DNA of 64,000 bases from Buttiauxella sp. B2. GTDB lineage: Bacteria; Pseudomonadota; Gammaproteobacteria; Enterobacterales; Enterobacteriaceae. The DNA lies in assembly GCF_006376615.1 (NCBI RefSeq), contig NZ_VEXQ01000009.1, positions 123,474 through 187,473 of the forward strand, in the 5' to 3' direction. The translations under genes and the position numbers were made by a program. Below, one piece after another: positions 1 to 12,375 of this stretch (position 1 is its first letter; every line of letters starts with the position of its first letter). Under the pieces are notes generated by a model, which made no database searches, was not told where the DNA came from, and saw only the letters and a program-made list of their open reading frames with translations.

Positions 1-1426
1 CCCCCGGAATGAAATCAAAGAAACGAAGGTTGTTTGCCATATCATCCGTATCAAAATCTTCCCATTTACGACCATCAACCGTTTCTGGCACAAACGGACG
101 GATGTGTTTACAGAGTTTTAACAATAACTTACGGGTTTCGATACCCACTTTTACGCAGTCCATCCACATACGTTTGCCGCTTTCGCCTTCATGCATTTTG
201 GCGTTAACGTCGAGGGCTGCAAACAACGGATAGAACGGGCTTGTTGATGCATGCATCATAAATGCGTTATTCATACGCTTATGATTTACATAACGATTCT
301 GCCCTTTGATGTGTTTGTCTTTTTTATGGATTTGTGAGGTCTGAGAGAATCCGGCTTGCTGTTTATGCACAGATTGAGTCACCAGAATGCCCGGATCGTT
401 TTCATCCAGTTCAAGCAACAGCGGAGAACAATCATTCATCATTGGAATGAATTGTTCGTAACCTACCCATGCCGAATCAAACAGGATGTAGTCGCAAAGA
501 TGACCTATTTTATCGACAACCTGGCGAGCGTTATAAATAGTACCGTCGTAGGTGCCTAATTGAATAACTGCAAGGCGGAATGGTCGTTTTTCAGCACTGC
601 GATTAGGTGCAACTTCCTGTACTAAATTACGCAGATATTTTTCTTCAAAACAGTGGGCATCAATACCGCCTATAAACCCAAATGGGTTACGAGCAGTTTC
701 CAGATATACGGGAGTCGCTCCGGCCTGAATTAATGCGCCGTGGTGGTTAGATTTATGGTTGTTACGGTCAAAGAGTACCAAATCGCCAGGTGCTAAAAGC
801 GCATTCAGCACAACTTTATTAGAAGAGGAAGTCCCATTCAAAACGAAGTAAGTTTTGTCTGCATTAAACACTTTAGCTGCATGCATCTGTGCTGCGCATG
901 GAGCACCTTCATGAATGAGCAGATCACCCATGGAGACGTCTGCATTACACAAGTCTGAGCGGAATAATGTTTCACCAAAGTAATCAAAGAATTGACGACC
1001 AGCCGGATGGCGACGGAAGAACTGTCCCCCCTGATGTCCTGGGCAATCAAAAGCAGCATTACCTTGTTGTACGTACTCCACCAGATTGCCAAAGAACGGC
1101 GGCAGAACGTCCTTCTCATATTTAATAGCTGCAGCTTCTAACTGTTTTCCATAGAAATCTACGTTGCCATCGCACAGTTCGAACACACCAGTGACACGTG
1201 GCAGGACTTCAGCTGGTAATTCTTCTTCACAACATACAGCGACAAAGATTGGGATGCCGAAGCCAGTTTGTTCGATTGTTCTCAATACGCCTGACATAGC
1301 ATCTTTAACAGAAATGACGGCAGCGGAAACATCTGTAAAATTAGTATTGTTAATATCTACGGTTTCACGTTCGGTGCTAAAGCATTCAGCTGCGTTGGTA
1401 TTAACGGCTATTTTTAATTTTTCCAT
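1..1426 (-). CDS. speF: Inducible ornithine decarboxylase, 5' part (runs off window)
   Basis: PLP-dependent decarboxylase converting ornithine to putrescine plus CO2, part of acid response and polyamine supply in the cytoplasm. Seen: an uninterrupted minus-strand frame from ATG at 1426 to the left edge (about 475 codons; the SpeF family is about 730 aa, so roughly the last 255 residues lie outside). It carries the response-regulator-like wing domain, then the aminotransferase-fold core with CPGHQGG and the SVHKQQAGFSQTSQ segment that holds the PLP lysine. Residues match E. coli SpeF closely over the whole visible length, closer than I recall for constitutive SpeC. The speFL leader peptide upstream supports SpeF. 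Regulation is expected through that leader. No frameshift seen. Confidence 0.95.
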   Translation of the reverse strand, partial: MEKLKIAVNTNAAECFSTERETVDINNTNFTDVSAAVISVKDAMSGVLRTIEQTGFGIPIFVAVCCEEELPAEVLPRVTGVFELCDGNVDFYGKQLEAAAIKYEKDVLPPFFGNLVEYVQQGNAAFDCPGHQGGQFFRRHPAGRQFFDYFGETLFRSDLCNADVSMGDLLIHEGAPCAAQMHAAKVFNADKTYFVLNGTSSSNKVVLNALLAPGDLVLFDRNNHKSNHHGALIQAGATPVYLETARNPFGFIGGIDAHCFEEKYLRNLVQEVAPNRSAEKRPFRLAVIQLGTYDGTIYNARQVVDKIGHLCDYILFDSAWVGYEQFIPMMNDCSPLLLELDENDPGILVTQSVHKQQAGFSQTSQIHKKDKHIKGQNRYVNHKRMNNAFMMHASTSPFYPLFAALDVNAKMHEGESGKRMWMDCVKVGIETRKLLLKLCKHIRPFVPETVDGRKWEDFDTDDMANNLRFFDFIPG

Positions 1427-1756
1427 TACTATTCTGCTCTCTTGAATTCTTGATTAACAAGTAAATATTTAATGTATAGGGTGTCCGTCAGATATTCCCA
1501 ACAGGAATCCCGAAGCCATATTATTTTTTAAAGGCAATAACAACCCACAATAATTCGTATGATTGAATTACTGAAGTGAGTCGGTAAATACCAGGTGATT
1601 AATTCACCGGATGGGCTGATGTGCTAATTTTGATAGTCAAATGCCGCACGCAGAACGCAGTATAATGATAGCAAATTCAGTTTTTTACTGAATTAATCAA
1701 CGTCTGGAGACAAGCGGGCACGAGTATCTGAAATAGCAAATGCCATTTGATGAGGG
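1427..1756 (-). promoter_or_regulatory. speFL-speF leader/attenuation region
   Basis: About 330 bases of non-coding sequence lie between the speFL stop and the speF start. In E. coli the equivalent mRNA stretch carries the Rho-dependent attenuation and translational switch that is released when ribosomes stall on speFL in the presence of ornithine. I see AT-rich sequence without an intrinsic terminator (no GC stem followed by a T run), which agrees with Rho-type control, but the actual sites cannot be read by eye. No other ORF of note. Confidence 0.5.
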
Positions 1757-1861
1757 TTACTTAGAATTGAAGAGATGAAAATCGAAGCAGCTACGGTGTA
1801 TTAACATCATAATATGCGTAACACGTCGGATATGTGGCATGGATCTATTATTGTTTTCCAT
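1757..1861 (-). CDS. speFL: SpeFL ornithine-sensing leader (arrest) peptide, 34 aa
   Basis: Small ORF read directly from the minus strand, ATG at 1861 to TAA at 1757, preceded by a strong GGAGG ribosome site (positions about 1869-1873). The product is 34 aa, the same length as E. coli SpeFL, begins MENNNRSMPHIRR and ends in FDFHLFNSK; the HIRR, HIM, HR and FDFHxFN blocks are kept. In E. coli this nascent peptide binds ornithine in the ribosome exit tunnel, stalls the ribosome at its stop codon and thereby turns on speF. The position, strand and distance to speF (about 330 nt) match. Identification rests on recalled family sequence plus synteny. Confidence 0.9.
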   Translation of the reverse strand: MENNNRSMPHIRRVTHIMMLIHRSCFDFHLFNSK

Positions 1862-2915
<1,054 letters not shown>

Positions 2916-2920
2916 TGCTG

Positions 2921-2951
2921 GAATAGGCGGATAAATATTATCCGCCTATTC
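2921..2951. terminator. Bidirectional hairpin terminator between tabA and argI
   Basis: Perfect 14-bp inverted repeat (GAATAGGCGGATAA and its complement) with a 3-nt loop, sitting between two convergent stop codons. T-rich tracts flank it only weakly. Confidence 0.8.
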
Positions 2952-2954
2952 TAA

Positions 2955-3962
2955 TTAAAGCTTCGCAAGCGTTGCGACCATCACAGCTTTAATCGTGTGC
3001 ATCCGGTTTTCAGCTTGTGAGAACACCACACTATTTGGAGATTCGAATACTTCATCTGTCACTTCCATTCCACCATGCAAGTCATATTGCTCCGCCATCT
3101 GCTTGCCAAGCGTCGTCTGATCATCATGGAAAGCGGGCAGGCAATGCAGGAATTTCACCTGTGGATTGCCAGTCAGCGCGAGCATTGCACTATTTACCTG
3201 ATAAGCCCGCAGCAGATTAATGCGCTCCGCCCATTTCTCCTTGGCTTCACCCATTGATACCCACACATCGGTATAAATAAAATCTGCACCTTTAACGCCT
3301 GTGGCAATGTCTTCAGTCAGGGTTATTTTCCCGCCATTGTGGGCAGCCAGGGCTTGGCATTCCGCTACCAGACTTTCATCTGGCCAGCACGCTTGCGGTG
3401 CAACCAGGCGTAAATTCAACCCGGTCAGCGCGGCGGCTTCCAGCATAGAGTTACCCATGTTATTGCGCGCATCACCTGCATAAACCAGCGTCATCTGCTG
3501 GAAAGTTTTACCGGGTAGTTCCTCCTGCATAGTCAGCAAATCTGCCAGTAATTGCGTTGGGTGAAACTCGTTGGTCAGCCCGTTCCATACTGGTACACCT
3601 GCGTGCTGGGCTAGTGTTTCAACGATTTCCTGACCAAACCCACGATACTGAATCCCATCGTACATACGGCCTAAAACACGTGCTGTATCTTTAATTGATT
3701 CTTTATGCCCAATTTGGCTACCGCTTGGGCCGAGGTAAGTGACTCGAGCGCCCTGGTCAAATGCGGCAACTTCGAAAGAGCACCTCGTACGAGTCGAGTC
3801 TTTTTCGAAGATGAGCGCGATATTTTTTCCAGTAAGATACTGAATTTCATTTCCTTTTTTCTTGTCTTTTTTAAGTTTGGCAGACAGGGCAAGCAATTCG
3901 TGAAGCTGCGTAGGGGTAAAATCCAGTAATTTAAGAAAATGCTTTTGATAGAAATGACTCAT
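2955..3962 (-). CDS. argI: Ornithine carbamoyltransferase ArgI
   Basis: Catalyses ornithine plus carbamoyl phosphate to citrulline in arginine biosynthesis; trimeric cytosolic enzyme. The start chosen is the ATG at 3962 ([10 protein letters not shown]), giving 335 aa against 334 in E. coli; the in-frame extension upstream runs into the operator region. The carbamoyl-phosphate motif STRTR lies near residue 57, FHPTQ near 135 and the ornithine-site HCLPAFHD near 274. ArgF and ArgI are paralogues and cannot be told apart by motif; placement between tabA and rraB says ArgI. Twin ARG boxes just upstream show ArgR repression. Confidence 0.96.
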   Translation of the reverse strand: MSHFYQKHFLKLLDFTPTQLHELLALSAKLKKDKKKGNEIQYLTGKNIALIFEKDSTRTRCSFEVAAFDQGARVTYLGPSGSQIGHKESIKDTARVLGRMYDGIQYRGFGQEIVETLAQHAGVPVWNGLTNEFHPTQLLADLLTMQEELPGKTFQQMTLVYAGDARNNMGNSMLEAAALTGLNLRLVAPQACWPDESLVAECQALAAHNGGKITLTEDIATGVKGADFIYTDVWVSMGEAKEKWAERINLLRAYQVNSAMLALTGNPQVKFLHCLPAFHDDQTTLGKQMAEQYDLHGGMEVTDEVFESPNSVVFSQAENRMHTIKAVMVATLAKL

Positions 3963-3989
3963 AATTTCCTCGCATGGCACAAGCCATTT

Positions 3990-4028
3990 ATTGAATTAAA
4001 ATTCAATTTATATGTATGAATATGCATT
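3990..4028 (-). promoter_or_regulatory. Twin ARG boxes (ArgR operator) of argI
   Basis: Box 1 at 3990-4007 reads ATTGAATTAAAATTCAAT and fits the ARG-box pattern wNTGAATwwwwATTCANw perfectly. After a 3-bp spacer, box 2 at 4011-4028 (TATGTATGAATATGCATT) keeps 8 of the 10 core positions. Paired 18-bp boxes spaced by 2-3 bp are the normal ArgR hexamer target. They lie 28 bp upstream of the argI start. Confidence 0.9.
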
Positions 4029-4126
4029 TGCAACCCCCGGCAGATAAAACTTTGCTGGGAAAGGTGGAGGCAAACTCAGCCGTGTGTGAAAATAGAAGTA
4101 TCTGCCTACAAATTGAGGAAAGGGCC

Positions 4127-4552
4127 ATGGCAAATCCAGAACTGCTGGAAGAGCAACGCGAAGAAACGCGTTTGATTATTGAAGAATTACTGGAAGACGG
4201 TAGCGATCCTGACGCGCTGTACACTATTGAGCATCACCTTTCCGCAGACGATTTCGAAACTCTTGAAAAAGCCGCTGTTGAAGCGTTCAAAATGGGTTAC
4301 GAAGTTACTGACCCAGAAGAGCTGGAAGTGGAAGAGGGTGACACCGTTATCTGCTGTGACGTGCTGAGCGAAAGTGCACTGAAAGCCGAGCTGCTGGACG
4401 AACAAGTTGAACAGTTGCTGAATCTGGCCGAAAAATTCGGTGTGGAATATGACGGTTGGGGCACTTACTACGAAGACCCGAACGGGGAAGAGGGTGATGA
4501 AGAAGGTGATGACGACGTAGTCGATGAAGACGACGACGGTGTGCGCCACTAA
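4127..4552 (+). CDS. rraB: Ribonuclease E activity regulator RraB
   Basis: Binds the RNase E C-terminal region and modulates degradosome activity and RNA decay. The start at ATG 4127 follows GAGGAAAGGG and gives 141 aa (E. coli about 138). The sequence begins [21 protein letters not shown], keeps the acidic alpha/beta domain and the [13 protein letters not shown] block, and ends in a long Asp/Glu-rich tail (from about residue 122), typical of the family. An open frame upstream to 4016 overlaps the ARG region and is not used. Divergent from argI, as in E. coli. Confidence 0.95.
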   Translation: MANPELLEEQREETRLIIEELLEDGSDPDALYTIEHHLSADDFETLEKAAVEAFKMGYEVTDPEELEVEEGDTVICCDVLSESALKAELLDEQVEQLLNLAEKFGVEYDGWGTYYEDPNGEEGDEEGDDDVVDEDDDGVRH

Positions 4553-4561
4553 TCGCATTTG

Positions 4562-4584
4562 TGCAGCGGCTCCCCGCCGCTGCA
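4562..4584 (+). terminator. Hairpin after rraB
   Basis: TGCAGCGGC and its complement form a 9-bp stem with a 5-nt loop, followed only by a short T stretch (ATTT). Likely a weak terminator or attenuator between rraB and miaE. Confidence 0.55.
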
Positions 4585-4609
4585 TTTCAAGGATCAATAA
4601 CGACCGATT

Positions 4610-5374
4610 ATGAACTACCCACAACTCCTCTCTCCGGTACTCAATTTCCTGAACTGCCCAACGCCTGAAGCATGGATTACCCAAGCCCGTCAGCCTGAGC
4701 ATTTACCACTGTTGTTGACGGACCATCTGATATGCGAACTCAAGGCTGCGCAAACTGCTATGTTTCTGATTCGCAAATATATCGCAGATAAAGACAGTGC
4801 ACAGGTGCTACTCGACTGGTTAAAACCCTATGAAGATTTTGCATTCCGTGAGGGAGCTGAACCTGATTTTGTGGCGTTGCATAAAACCCTGAGCAAAAGC
4901 GTGATGCCAAAAACGGATAATGCCTGGGGCCAACAACTTATCGACAGTATGGTGTTGTTGATTAAAGAGGAATTGCATCACTTCTGGCAGGTGCGTGAAA
5001 TAATGGTTGCCCGCAATATTCCCTATGTAAAAATCACTGCCAGTCGTTATGCCAAAGGTCTGCTCAGCGAAACGCGTACACATGAACCGGTTATGCTGGT
5101 GGATAAATTGATATGTGGGGCGTATATCGAGGCGAGGTCCTGCGAGCGTTTTTCTGCACTGGCACCGTATCTGGATGACGAATTACAAAAATTCTACCTG
5201 TCGCTTTTGCGTTCAGAAGCTCGGCATTACCAGGATTATTTAGCGTTGGCAGAACAAATTGCAGGTGGAGATATCAGTGATCGAGTACGTTTCTTTGGGG
5301 AAGTGGAAGCCGCTCTGATTAGCAGCCCGGATAACGAGTTTCGTTTTCATAGCGGTGTGCCAATTGCATCCTGA
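4610..5374 (+). CDS. miaE: tRNA-(ms2io6A37) hydroxylase MiaE
   Basis: Non-haem di-iron monooxygenase that hydroxylates the isopentenyl group of ms2i6A at position 37 of tRNAs reading U-starting codons. The product is 254 aa. Ferritin-like four-helix fold ligands are visible: E43 in ICELKA, the EELHH motif near residues 123-127 and the EARHYQ motif near 203-208, with YIEARSCERF between. Salmonella has miaE next to rraB; E. coli K-12 lacks it. It is followed by a compact hairpin. Host physiology inferred from Salmonella: supports growth on C4-dicarboxylates. Confidence 0.95.
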   Translation: MNYPQLLSPVLNFLNCPTPEAWITQARQPEHLPLLLTDHLICELKAAQTAMFLIRKYIADKDSAQVLLDWLKPYEDFAFREGAEPDFVALHKTLSKSVMPKTDNAWGQQLIDSMVLLIKEELHHFWQVREIMVARNIPYVKITASRYAKGLLSETRTHEPVMLVDKLICGAYIEARSCERFSALAPYLDDELQKFYLSLLRSEARHYQDYLALAEQIAGGDISDRVRFFGEVEAALISSPDNEFRFHSGVPIAS

Positions 5375-5379
5375 TAACC

Positions 5380-5397
5380 GGCGAGTGAGCACTCGCC
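5380..5397. terminator. Hairpin between miaE and yjgM
   Basis: GGCGAGTG-AG-CACTCGCC, an 8-bp perfect stem between convergent genes, followed on the plus strand by TTATTG. Probably serves both transcripts. Confidence 0.65.
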
Positions 5398-5406
5398 TTA
5401 TTGCGC

Positions 5407-5910
5407 TTACAATGATTTGATCATCCGCACTTCGCAATCCACATGCCCGGTGCAGCCCAATGGTTCGGAGATGTGTTCAAAGCCCAGGTGTTCGTACAGC
5501 GCGATGGCTTCAGTCAGAAACGCAGTTGTTTCCAGATAGCAGCGCTTAAACCCTTCAATACGGGCGAAATCCATTGCTTGTAGTGCCAGATGTTTTGCCA
5601 ACCCTTTGCCACGGACTACGGGCAGGAAATACATCTTCTGCAATTCACAAATATCCGGCTCGCTACACGTTAATGGTGCAACACCACCACCACCGACAAC
5701 CTTGCCGTCAAATTCCACAATCCAGAACGCGTGCCCAGGCTGGCTATAAACCTGAAACAGCTCATCCAGATTAGGATCTGCAACGGTGTAGCCTTTATCG
5801 GCAGTTAAGCCGTATTCAGCAGAGACTTCACGAATAACGTGGGCGATAGCCGCATTGTCATGGATGGTTATCCGGCGCAGTGCAATATCGACCGGAGCAG
5901 TGATATTCAT
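5407..5910 (-). CDS. yjgM: GNAT-family N-acetyltransferase YjgM (OatA)
   Basis: Acyl-CoA-dependent N-acetyltransferase of the GNAT fold; the substrate is not established from sequence. From ATG 5910 it is 167 aa, the same as E. coli YjgM. The acetyl-CoA loop RGKGLAKHL (RxxGxA pattern) and the C-terminal [11 protein letters not shown] are present. An alternative ATG lies at 5922; neither has a strong ribosome site, and I chose 5910 by family length. Syntenic with valS as in E. coli. Confidence 0.9.
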   Translation of the reverse strand: MNITAPVDIALRRITIHDNAAIAHVIREVSAEYGLTADKGYTVADPNLDELFQVYSQPGHAFWIVEFDGKVVGGGGVAPLTCSEPDICELQKMYFLPVVRGKGLAKHLALQAMDFARIEGFKRCYLETTAFLTEAIALYEHLGFEHISEPLGCTGHVDCEVRMIKSL

Positions 5911-6001
5911 AATGTTACTCATAAGACCCGATGGGACATAAGTCGATGTTAATAGCATTACGGGGATAATCGCGCAAGTGAGGATATTGCAATTACAGGC
6001 C

Positions 6002-6035
6002 AAAAAAAGGCCGGATTTTCATCCGGCCTCGTTTT
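6002..6035 (-). terminator. Intrinsic terminator of valS
   Basis: On the minus strand a GGCCGGAT stem with a 4-nt loop is followed by seven T residues (plus-strand A run 6002-6008), directly downstream of the valS stop. Classic Rho-independent form. Confidence 0.9.
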
Positions 6036-6047
6036 TCGCATGACTTA

Positions 6048-8903
6048 TTACAGTGCGGCAATCGTCGCTTTCTGCTCGGTCAGTTTCACTTTTGCTTCAC
6101 CACAAGCAGCCAAACGTTCGCGTTCTTTTGCGACTACAGCTTCAGGCGCGCGCGCCACAAAACCTTCGTTAGACAGTTTGTTTTCGATGGCAGTAATTTC
6201 GACATCCAGTTTGGCCATTTCTTTGTCCAAACGTGCAAGCTCTGCAGCTTTGTCGACCAGGCCTGCCATCGGGATCAGCAGCTCTGCGCCATCGATAATT
6301 TTGGTCACGGAAACTGGACCTTTATCATCGACTGGCAGAATAGTGATGCTTTCCAGACGGGCCAGGTTTTGCAGGAAGGTACGGTTCTCGTTCACACGAC
6401 GTAACGCTTCTTCGCTACAGCTACGCAGCAGCACGTCCAGACGTTTGCTTGGCGCAATGTTCATTTCAGCACGAATATTACGTACCGCGGTGATCACATC
6501 CTTCAGCCACTCGGTATCAGAGAACGCAGCTTCATCGTCCTGAGCGCTGTTATACGCCGGGAACGGTTGCAGCATAATGGTATCGTCTGTGATGCCTTTG
6601 AAGGTTTTCACACGCTGCCAGATGGTTTCAGTGATGAATGGAATAATCGGGTGCGCAAGACGCAGCAGACCTTCCAGCACGTTAATCAGCGTATTACGCG
6701 TACCGCGCAGTTCCGCTTCAGTACCGCTGTTCATAACCGGTTTAGTTAGCTCCAGATACCAGTCGCAGAACTGGTTCCAGGTGAATTCATACAGAATGTT
6801 GGCAGCGATATCAAAGCGATAGCTGTCGAGTGCTTCACGGTATGCTTTCACCGTGCGGTTGAATTCCGCCAGAATCCAGCGGTCTGCCAGAGACAGAACC
6901 ATTTCGCCGCCGTTAAAGCCGCAATCCTGGTCTTCGGTATTCATCATCACGAAACGGCTGGCGTTCCACAGCTTGTTACAGAAGTTACGGTAACCTTCCA
7001 GGCGCTTCATGTCCCAGTTGATATCGCGACCGGTTGACGCCAGGGCTGCCAGAGTAAAGCGCAGTGCATCGGTGCCGTGCGGTTCAATACCGTTCGGGAA
7101 TTGCTTCTCTGTGCGCTTACGGATTTTCTCAGCCAGTTGCGGCTGCATCATGTTACCGGTACGTTTCTCTAGCAGGTCTTCCAGGGAAATACCGTCAACC
7201 ATATCCAGTGGATCGATAACGTTACCCTTGGACTTGGACATTTTCTGCCCTTCGTCGTCGCGGATAAGACCGGTCATGTAAACGGTTTTAAACGGAACCT
7301 GTGGTTTGCCATCTTCATCTTTGATGAAGTGCATGGTCAGCATGATCATGCGAGCAATCCAGAAGAAGATGATGTCGAAGCCGCTGACCATCACGCTGGT
7401 CGGGTGGAAGGTGCGCAGCGCTTCGGTGTTTTCAGGCCAGCCTAAAGTGGAGAATGTCCACAGACCAGAGGAGAACCAGGTGTCCAGAACGTCTTCGTCC
7501 TGGTTCAACGCAACGTCATCGCCCAGATTGTTCTCAGCACGTACTTCTGCTTCGTTACGGCCAACGTAAACATTGCCTTCAGCATCGTACCAGGCCGGGA
7601 TGCGGTGACCCCACCACAATTGACGAGAAATACACCAATCCTGAATATCACGCATCCAGGAGAAGTACATGTTTTCGTACTGCTTCGGCACGAACTGGAT
7701 ATCGCCTTGCTCAACGGCTTCTACTGCAACTTTCGCCAGAGGTGCGGTACGCACGTACCATTGGTCGGTCAGCATTGGCTCGATAACCACGCCGCCACGG
7801 TCGCCGTAAGGAACGGTCAGATCGTGTGGTTTGATTTCTTCAAGCAAGCCCATTTCGTCGAATGCAGCAACAACAGCTTTACGCGCGGCAAAACGTTCCA
7901 GTTTCTGGAAGGCTGTCGGAATGTCGTTGCTGTAAACGTCAGATTCTTCACCGTTGGTATCAAACACTTCTGCCACTTCACGGATATCACCGTCGAAGGT
8001 CAGAATATTAATCATTGGCAATGCATGACGACGGCCAACTTCGTAGTCGTTAAAGTCGTGTGCAGGCGTGATTTTGACGCAGCCGGTACCTTTTTCCATG
8101 TCGGCGTGTTCATCACCAACAATAGGAATGAGGCGGTTAACCAGCGGCAGCACCACGAATTTACCGATCAAATCTTTATAGCGCGGATCTTCCGGGTTTA
8201 CAGCCACACCGGTATCACCGAGCACGGTTTCCGGACGCGTAGTCGCGACAACCAGATAATCTTTGCCGTCAGCGGTTTTCGCACCGTCAGCCAGCGGATA
8301 ACGCAGGTGCCACATGGAACCTTTAGACTCACGGTTTTCAACTTCCAGATCGGAAATCGCTGTGCGCAGTTTCGGGTCCCAGTTTACCAGGCGCTTGCCA
8401 CGATAAATCAGATCTTCTTTGTACAGACGAACGAACACTTCTTTCACCGCATTGGATAGCCCTTCGTCCATGGTGAAGCGCTCGCGCTCCCAGTCTACGG
8501 AGTTACCAAGACGACGCATCTGACGAGTGATGGTGCCACCAGACTCTGCCTTCCACTGCCAGATTTTCTCGATAAAGGCGTCGCGGCCATAATCGTGACG
8601 AGTTTTACCCTCTTCGGCGGCAATTTTGCGCTCAACGACCATTTGGGTCGCGATGCCGGCGTGGTCAGTCCCCGCCTGCCACAAGGTATTTTTACCCTGC
8701 ATGCGCTGGTAACGAATCATGGTGTCCATGATCGTCTGCTGGAAGGCGTGACCCATATGCAAGCTGCCGGTAACGTTCGGCGGCGGGATCATGATGCAGA
8801 AGCTTTCCTGGCTGGTGTCGCCATTTGGCTTAAAGTAGCCCTGCTGTTCCCAGTGCTCGTATAGCGGCTGTTCGATATCTTGCGGGTTATATGTCTTTTC
8901 CAT
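6048..8903 (-). CDS. valS: Valyl-tRNA synthetase
   Basis: Class I aminoacyl-tRNA synthetase charging tRNA-Val, with an editing domain against threonine. The product is 951 aa, the E. coli length. Signature HIGH-type motif in [14 protein letters not shown] (about residues 39-52), editing-domain motifs in [15 protein letters not shown] (about 222-236), KMSKS (near 555) and a C-terminal coiled-coil arm (about 885-951) rich in Glu/Lys/Ala. Essential. It sits 6 bp downstream of holC, so both are probably one transcript. Confidence 0.98.
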   Translation of the reverse strand: MEKTYNPQDIEQPLYEHWEQQGYFKPNGDTSQESFCIMIPPPNVTGSLHMGHAFQQTIMDTMIRYQRMQGKNTLWQAGTDHAGIATQMVVERKIAAEEGKTRHDYGRDAFIEKIWQWKAESGGTITRQMRRLGNSVDWERERFTMDEGLSNAVKEVFVRLYKEDLIYRGKRLVNWDPKLRTAISDLEVENRESKGSMWHLRYPLADGAKTADGKDYLVVATTRPETVLGDTGVAVNPEDPRYKDLIGKFVVLPLVNRLIPIVGDEHADMEKGTGCVKITPAHDFNDYEVGRRHALPMINILTFDGDIREVAEVFDTNGEESDVYSNDIPTAFQKLERFAARKAVVAAFDEMGLLEEIKPHDLTVPYGDRGGVVIEPMLTDQWYVRTAPLAKVAVEAVEQGDIQFVPKQYENMYFSWMRDIQDWCISRQLWWGHRIPAWYDAEGNVYVGRNEAEVRAENNLGDDVALNQDEDVLDTWFSSGLWTFSTLGWPENTEALRTFHPTSVMVSGFDIIFFWIARMIMLTMHFIKDEDGKPQVPFKTVYMTGLIRDDEGQKMSKSKGNVIDPLDMVDGISLEDLLEKRTGNMMQPQLAEKIRKRTEKQFPNGIEPHGTDALRFTLAALASTGRDINWDMKRLEGYRNFCNKLWNASRFVMMNTEDQDCGFNGGEMVLSLADRWILAEFNRTVKAYREALDSYRFDIAANILYEFTWNQFCDWYLELTKPVMNSGTEAELRGTRNTLINVLEGLLRLAHPIIPFITETIWQRVKTFKGITDDTIMLQPFPAYNSAQDDEAAFSDTEWLKDVITAVRNIRAEMNIAPSKRLDVLLRSCSEEALRRVNENRTFLQNLARLESITILPVDDKGPVSVTKIIDGAELLIPMAGLVDKAAELARLDKEMAKLDVEITAIENKLSNEGFVARAPEAVVAKERERLAACGEAKVKLTEQKATIAAL

Positions 8904-8909
8904 TGTCTG

Positions 8910-9368
8910 CTATGTCGTTCCCGGCGGGGTATGAGTCGCCGTAGTCAAGTGGAAACCAGCAACGCGATACGCCTTGTAGCGATCACGGGCCAGTTGTTTC
9001 TGGGATTCTTCGTAAGGTACGAAGTCTATCACTTCATGGAAAGCGGTGGCAAAATCTGCGAACTGTGGCAATAGGCTAATCAGTAAATCGCGCGGTGAAC
9101 TTCCACGTCGTTGCGGCCAGGCCAATTCTACTGGGGCGCCGTAACGCGGCCCTTCACCGGCAAGATTATGCGGTACAAACGCGTGAGCATCACGCTGCCA
9201 GAGTGCTTCATCCAGACGGATAGCTTGTTGTTCATCAACACAGGCAATCAGCAGGCGTTTTCCTGCTCGAAAGCTTTCTGCCGCCAGTTCACACACCAAC
9301 GCTTCAACGGCACTCAACTCACCGGAAGGCGTGTCGTTGTCGAGCAGGTAGAACGTCGCGTTTTTCAT
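8910..9368 (-). CDS. holC: DNA polymerase III chi subunit
   Basis: Chi subunit of the clamp-loader complex, pairs with psi (HolD) and binds SSB during replication. Product 152 aa with the N-terminal MKNATFYLL strand, the PxxLAGEGPRYGAPVELAW block and CxxxxFVPYEE-type C-terminal segment (DFVPYEESQKQLARDRYKAYR) that forms the conserved core. Lies immediately upstream of valS, as in other enterics. Confidence 0.95.
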   Translation of the reverse strand: MKNATFYLLDNDTPSGELSAVEALVCELAAESFRAGKRLLIACVDEQQAIRLDEALWQRDAHAFVPHNLAGEGPRYGAPVELAWPQRRGSSPRDLLISLLPQFADFATAFHEVIDFVPYEESQKQLARDRYKAYRVAGFHLTTATHTPPGTT

Positions 9369-9398
9369 TTACATCGCTTTTGATGGTAATGGGATTTC

Positions 9399-9477
9399 CC
9401 CTCATCCCGACCTTCTCCCGGGAAGAAGGAGAAAGCCGGGCAATCCCTCTCCTTGGGGGAGAGGGTTAGGGTGAGGG
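9399..9477. repeat. GC-rich imperfect inverted repeat between pepA and holC
   Basis: About 79 bp with arms CCCTCATCCCGACCTTCTCCC and, inverted, CCCTCACCCTAACCCTCTCCC around a central smaller inverted repeat. This kind of CCCTCACCC/CTCTCCC palindrome occurs as dispersed intergenic repeats in many proteobacteria; it may act as a terminator or mRNA stabiliser between pepA and holC. A shorter element with related CTCACCCC arms lies at 13469-13498. Confidence 0.7.
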
Positions 9478-9484
9478 CGTTAAA

Positions 9485-11271
<1,787 letters not shown>

Positions 11272-12375
11272 GTGATTATCATAAGATATCTGGTTCGGGA
11301 GACGCTAAAAAGCCAACTTGCGATCCTCTTCATACTGCTGCTGATCTTTTTTTGTCAGAAGCTAGTCAGGATTCTGGGTGCGGCGGTTGACGGTGATATT
11401 CCGACAAATCTCGTATTTTCCCTGTTAGGACTTGGTGTGCCTGAAATGGCGCAGCTCATCCTTCCTCTTAGCCTTTTCCTTGGGCTGCTCATGACGTTTG
11501 GCAGATTGTATACCGAGAGTGAAATCACGGTAATGCATGCTTGTGGCTTGAGTAAAGCGGTGCTGATCAAAGCTGCAATGATCCTCGCACTCTTTACCGG
11601 CGCGATAGCAACGGTCAACGTGATGTGGCTTGGTCCGTGGTCATCTCGTCATCAGGACGAAGTGTTGTCAGAAGCCAAGGCTAACCCCGGCATGGCCGCA
11701 CTTGCCCAAGGGCAGTTCCAACAAGCGACGGATGGTAACTCGGTACTCTTTATTGAGAGCGTCGATGGCTCAAGTTTTAAAGACGTTTTCCTGGCGCAGT
11801 TGCGTCCAAAAGGTAATGCACGTCCTTCCGTGGTGGTGGCTGACTCCGGTCATTTATCCCAGCGGCCTGATGGATCACAAATCGTCACGCTCAACACGGG
11901 AACTCGTTTTGAAGGCACGGCATTACTACGTGACTTCCGTATCACGGATTTCAAGGATTACCAGGCGATAGTTGGCCACCAGACTGTGGCACTTGATCCC
12001 GATGATTCGAGTCAAATGTATGTTCGCACGCTGTGGTCAAACGATGCCCCCAATGCGCGAGCCGAATTGCACTGGCGTCTCACGCTGATAGTGACCGTGT
12101 TTATTATGGCACTGATGGTGGTTCCATTAAGCGTGGTTAACCCGCGTCAGGGCCGTGTACTTTCAATGCTGCCAGCGATGCTGCTATATCTGGTGTTCTT
12201 CCTACTTCAAACTTCGCTGAAATCTAATGCTGCGAAGGGGAGAATCGACCCGATGATGTGGATGTGGCTGGTTAACCTGGTCTATTTTGCTATCGCAGTT
12301 GTGCTCAACGTGTGGGATACGGTGCCGATGCGCCAACTACGTGCACGCTTTAGCAATACACGAGGAGCGGCATAA
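11272..12375 (+). CDS. lptF: LPS export permease LptF
   Basis: Inner-membrane permease subunit of the LptB2FGC ABC machine that extracts LPS from the inner membrane. Product 367 aa starting at GTG 11272 (MIIIRYLVRETLKSQLA), nearly identical in start to E. coli LptF. Six predicted membrane segments: three in residues 15-125 and three in 265-350, flanking a periplasmic beta-jellyroll domain. The stop codon abuts the lptG start, so the two are translationally coupled. Confidence 0.97.
   Translation: MIIIRYLVRETLKSQLAILFILLLIFFCQKLVRILGAAVDGDIPTNLVFSLLGLGVPEMAQLILPLSLFLGLLMTFGRLYTESEITVMHACGLSKAVLIKAAMILALFTGAIATVNVMWLGPWSSRHQDEVLSEAKANPGMAALAQGQFQQATDGNSVLFIESVDGSSFKDVFLAQLRPKGNARPSVVVADSGHLSQRPDGSQIVTLNTGTRFEGTALLRDFRITDFKDYQAIVGHQTVALDPDDSSQMYVRTLWSNDAPNARAELHWRLTLIVTVFIMALMVVPLSVVNPRQGRVLSMLPAMLLYLVFFLLQTSLKSNAAKGRIDPMMWMWLVNLVYFAIAVVLNVWDTVPMRQLRARFSNTRGAA

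Noticed and set aside
838..1119. 93-codon ORF inside speF
   Set aside because: Shadow frame of speF, which continues through it.
7605..8459. 284-codon ORF antisense to valS
   Set aside because: It mirrors the conserved valS coding frame; no start site.
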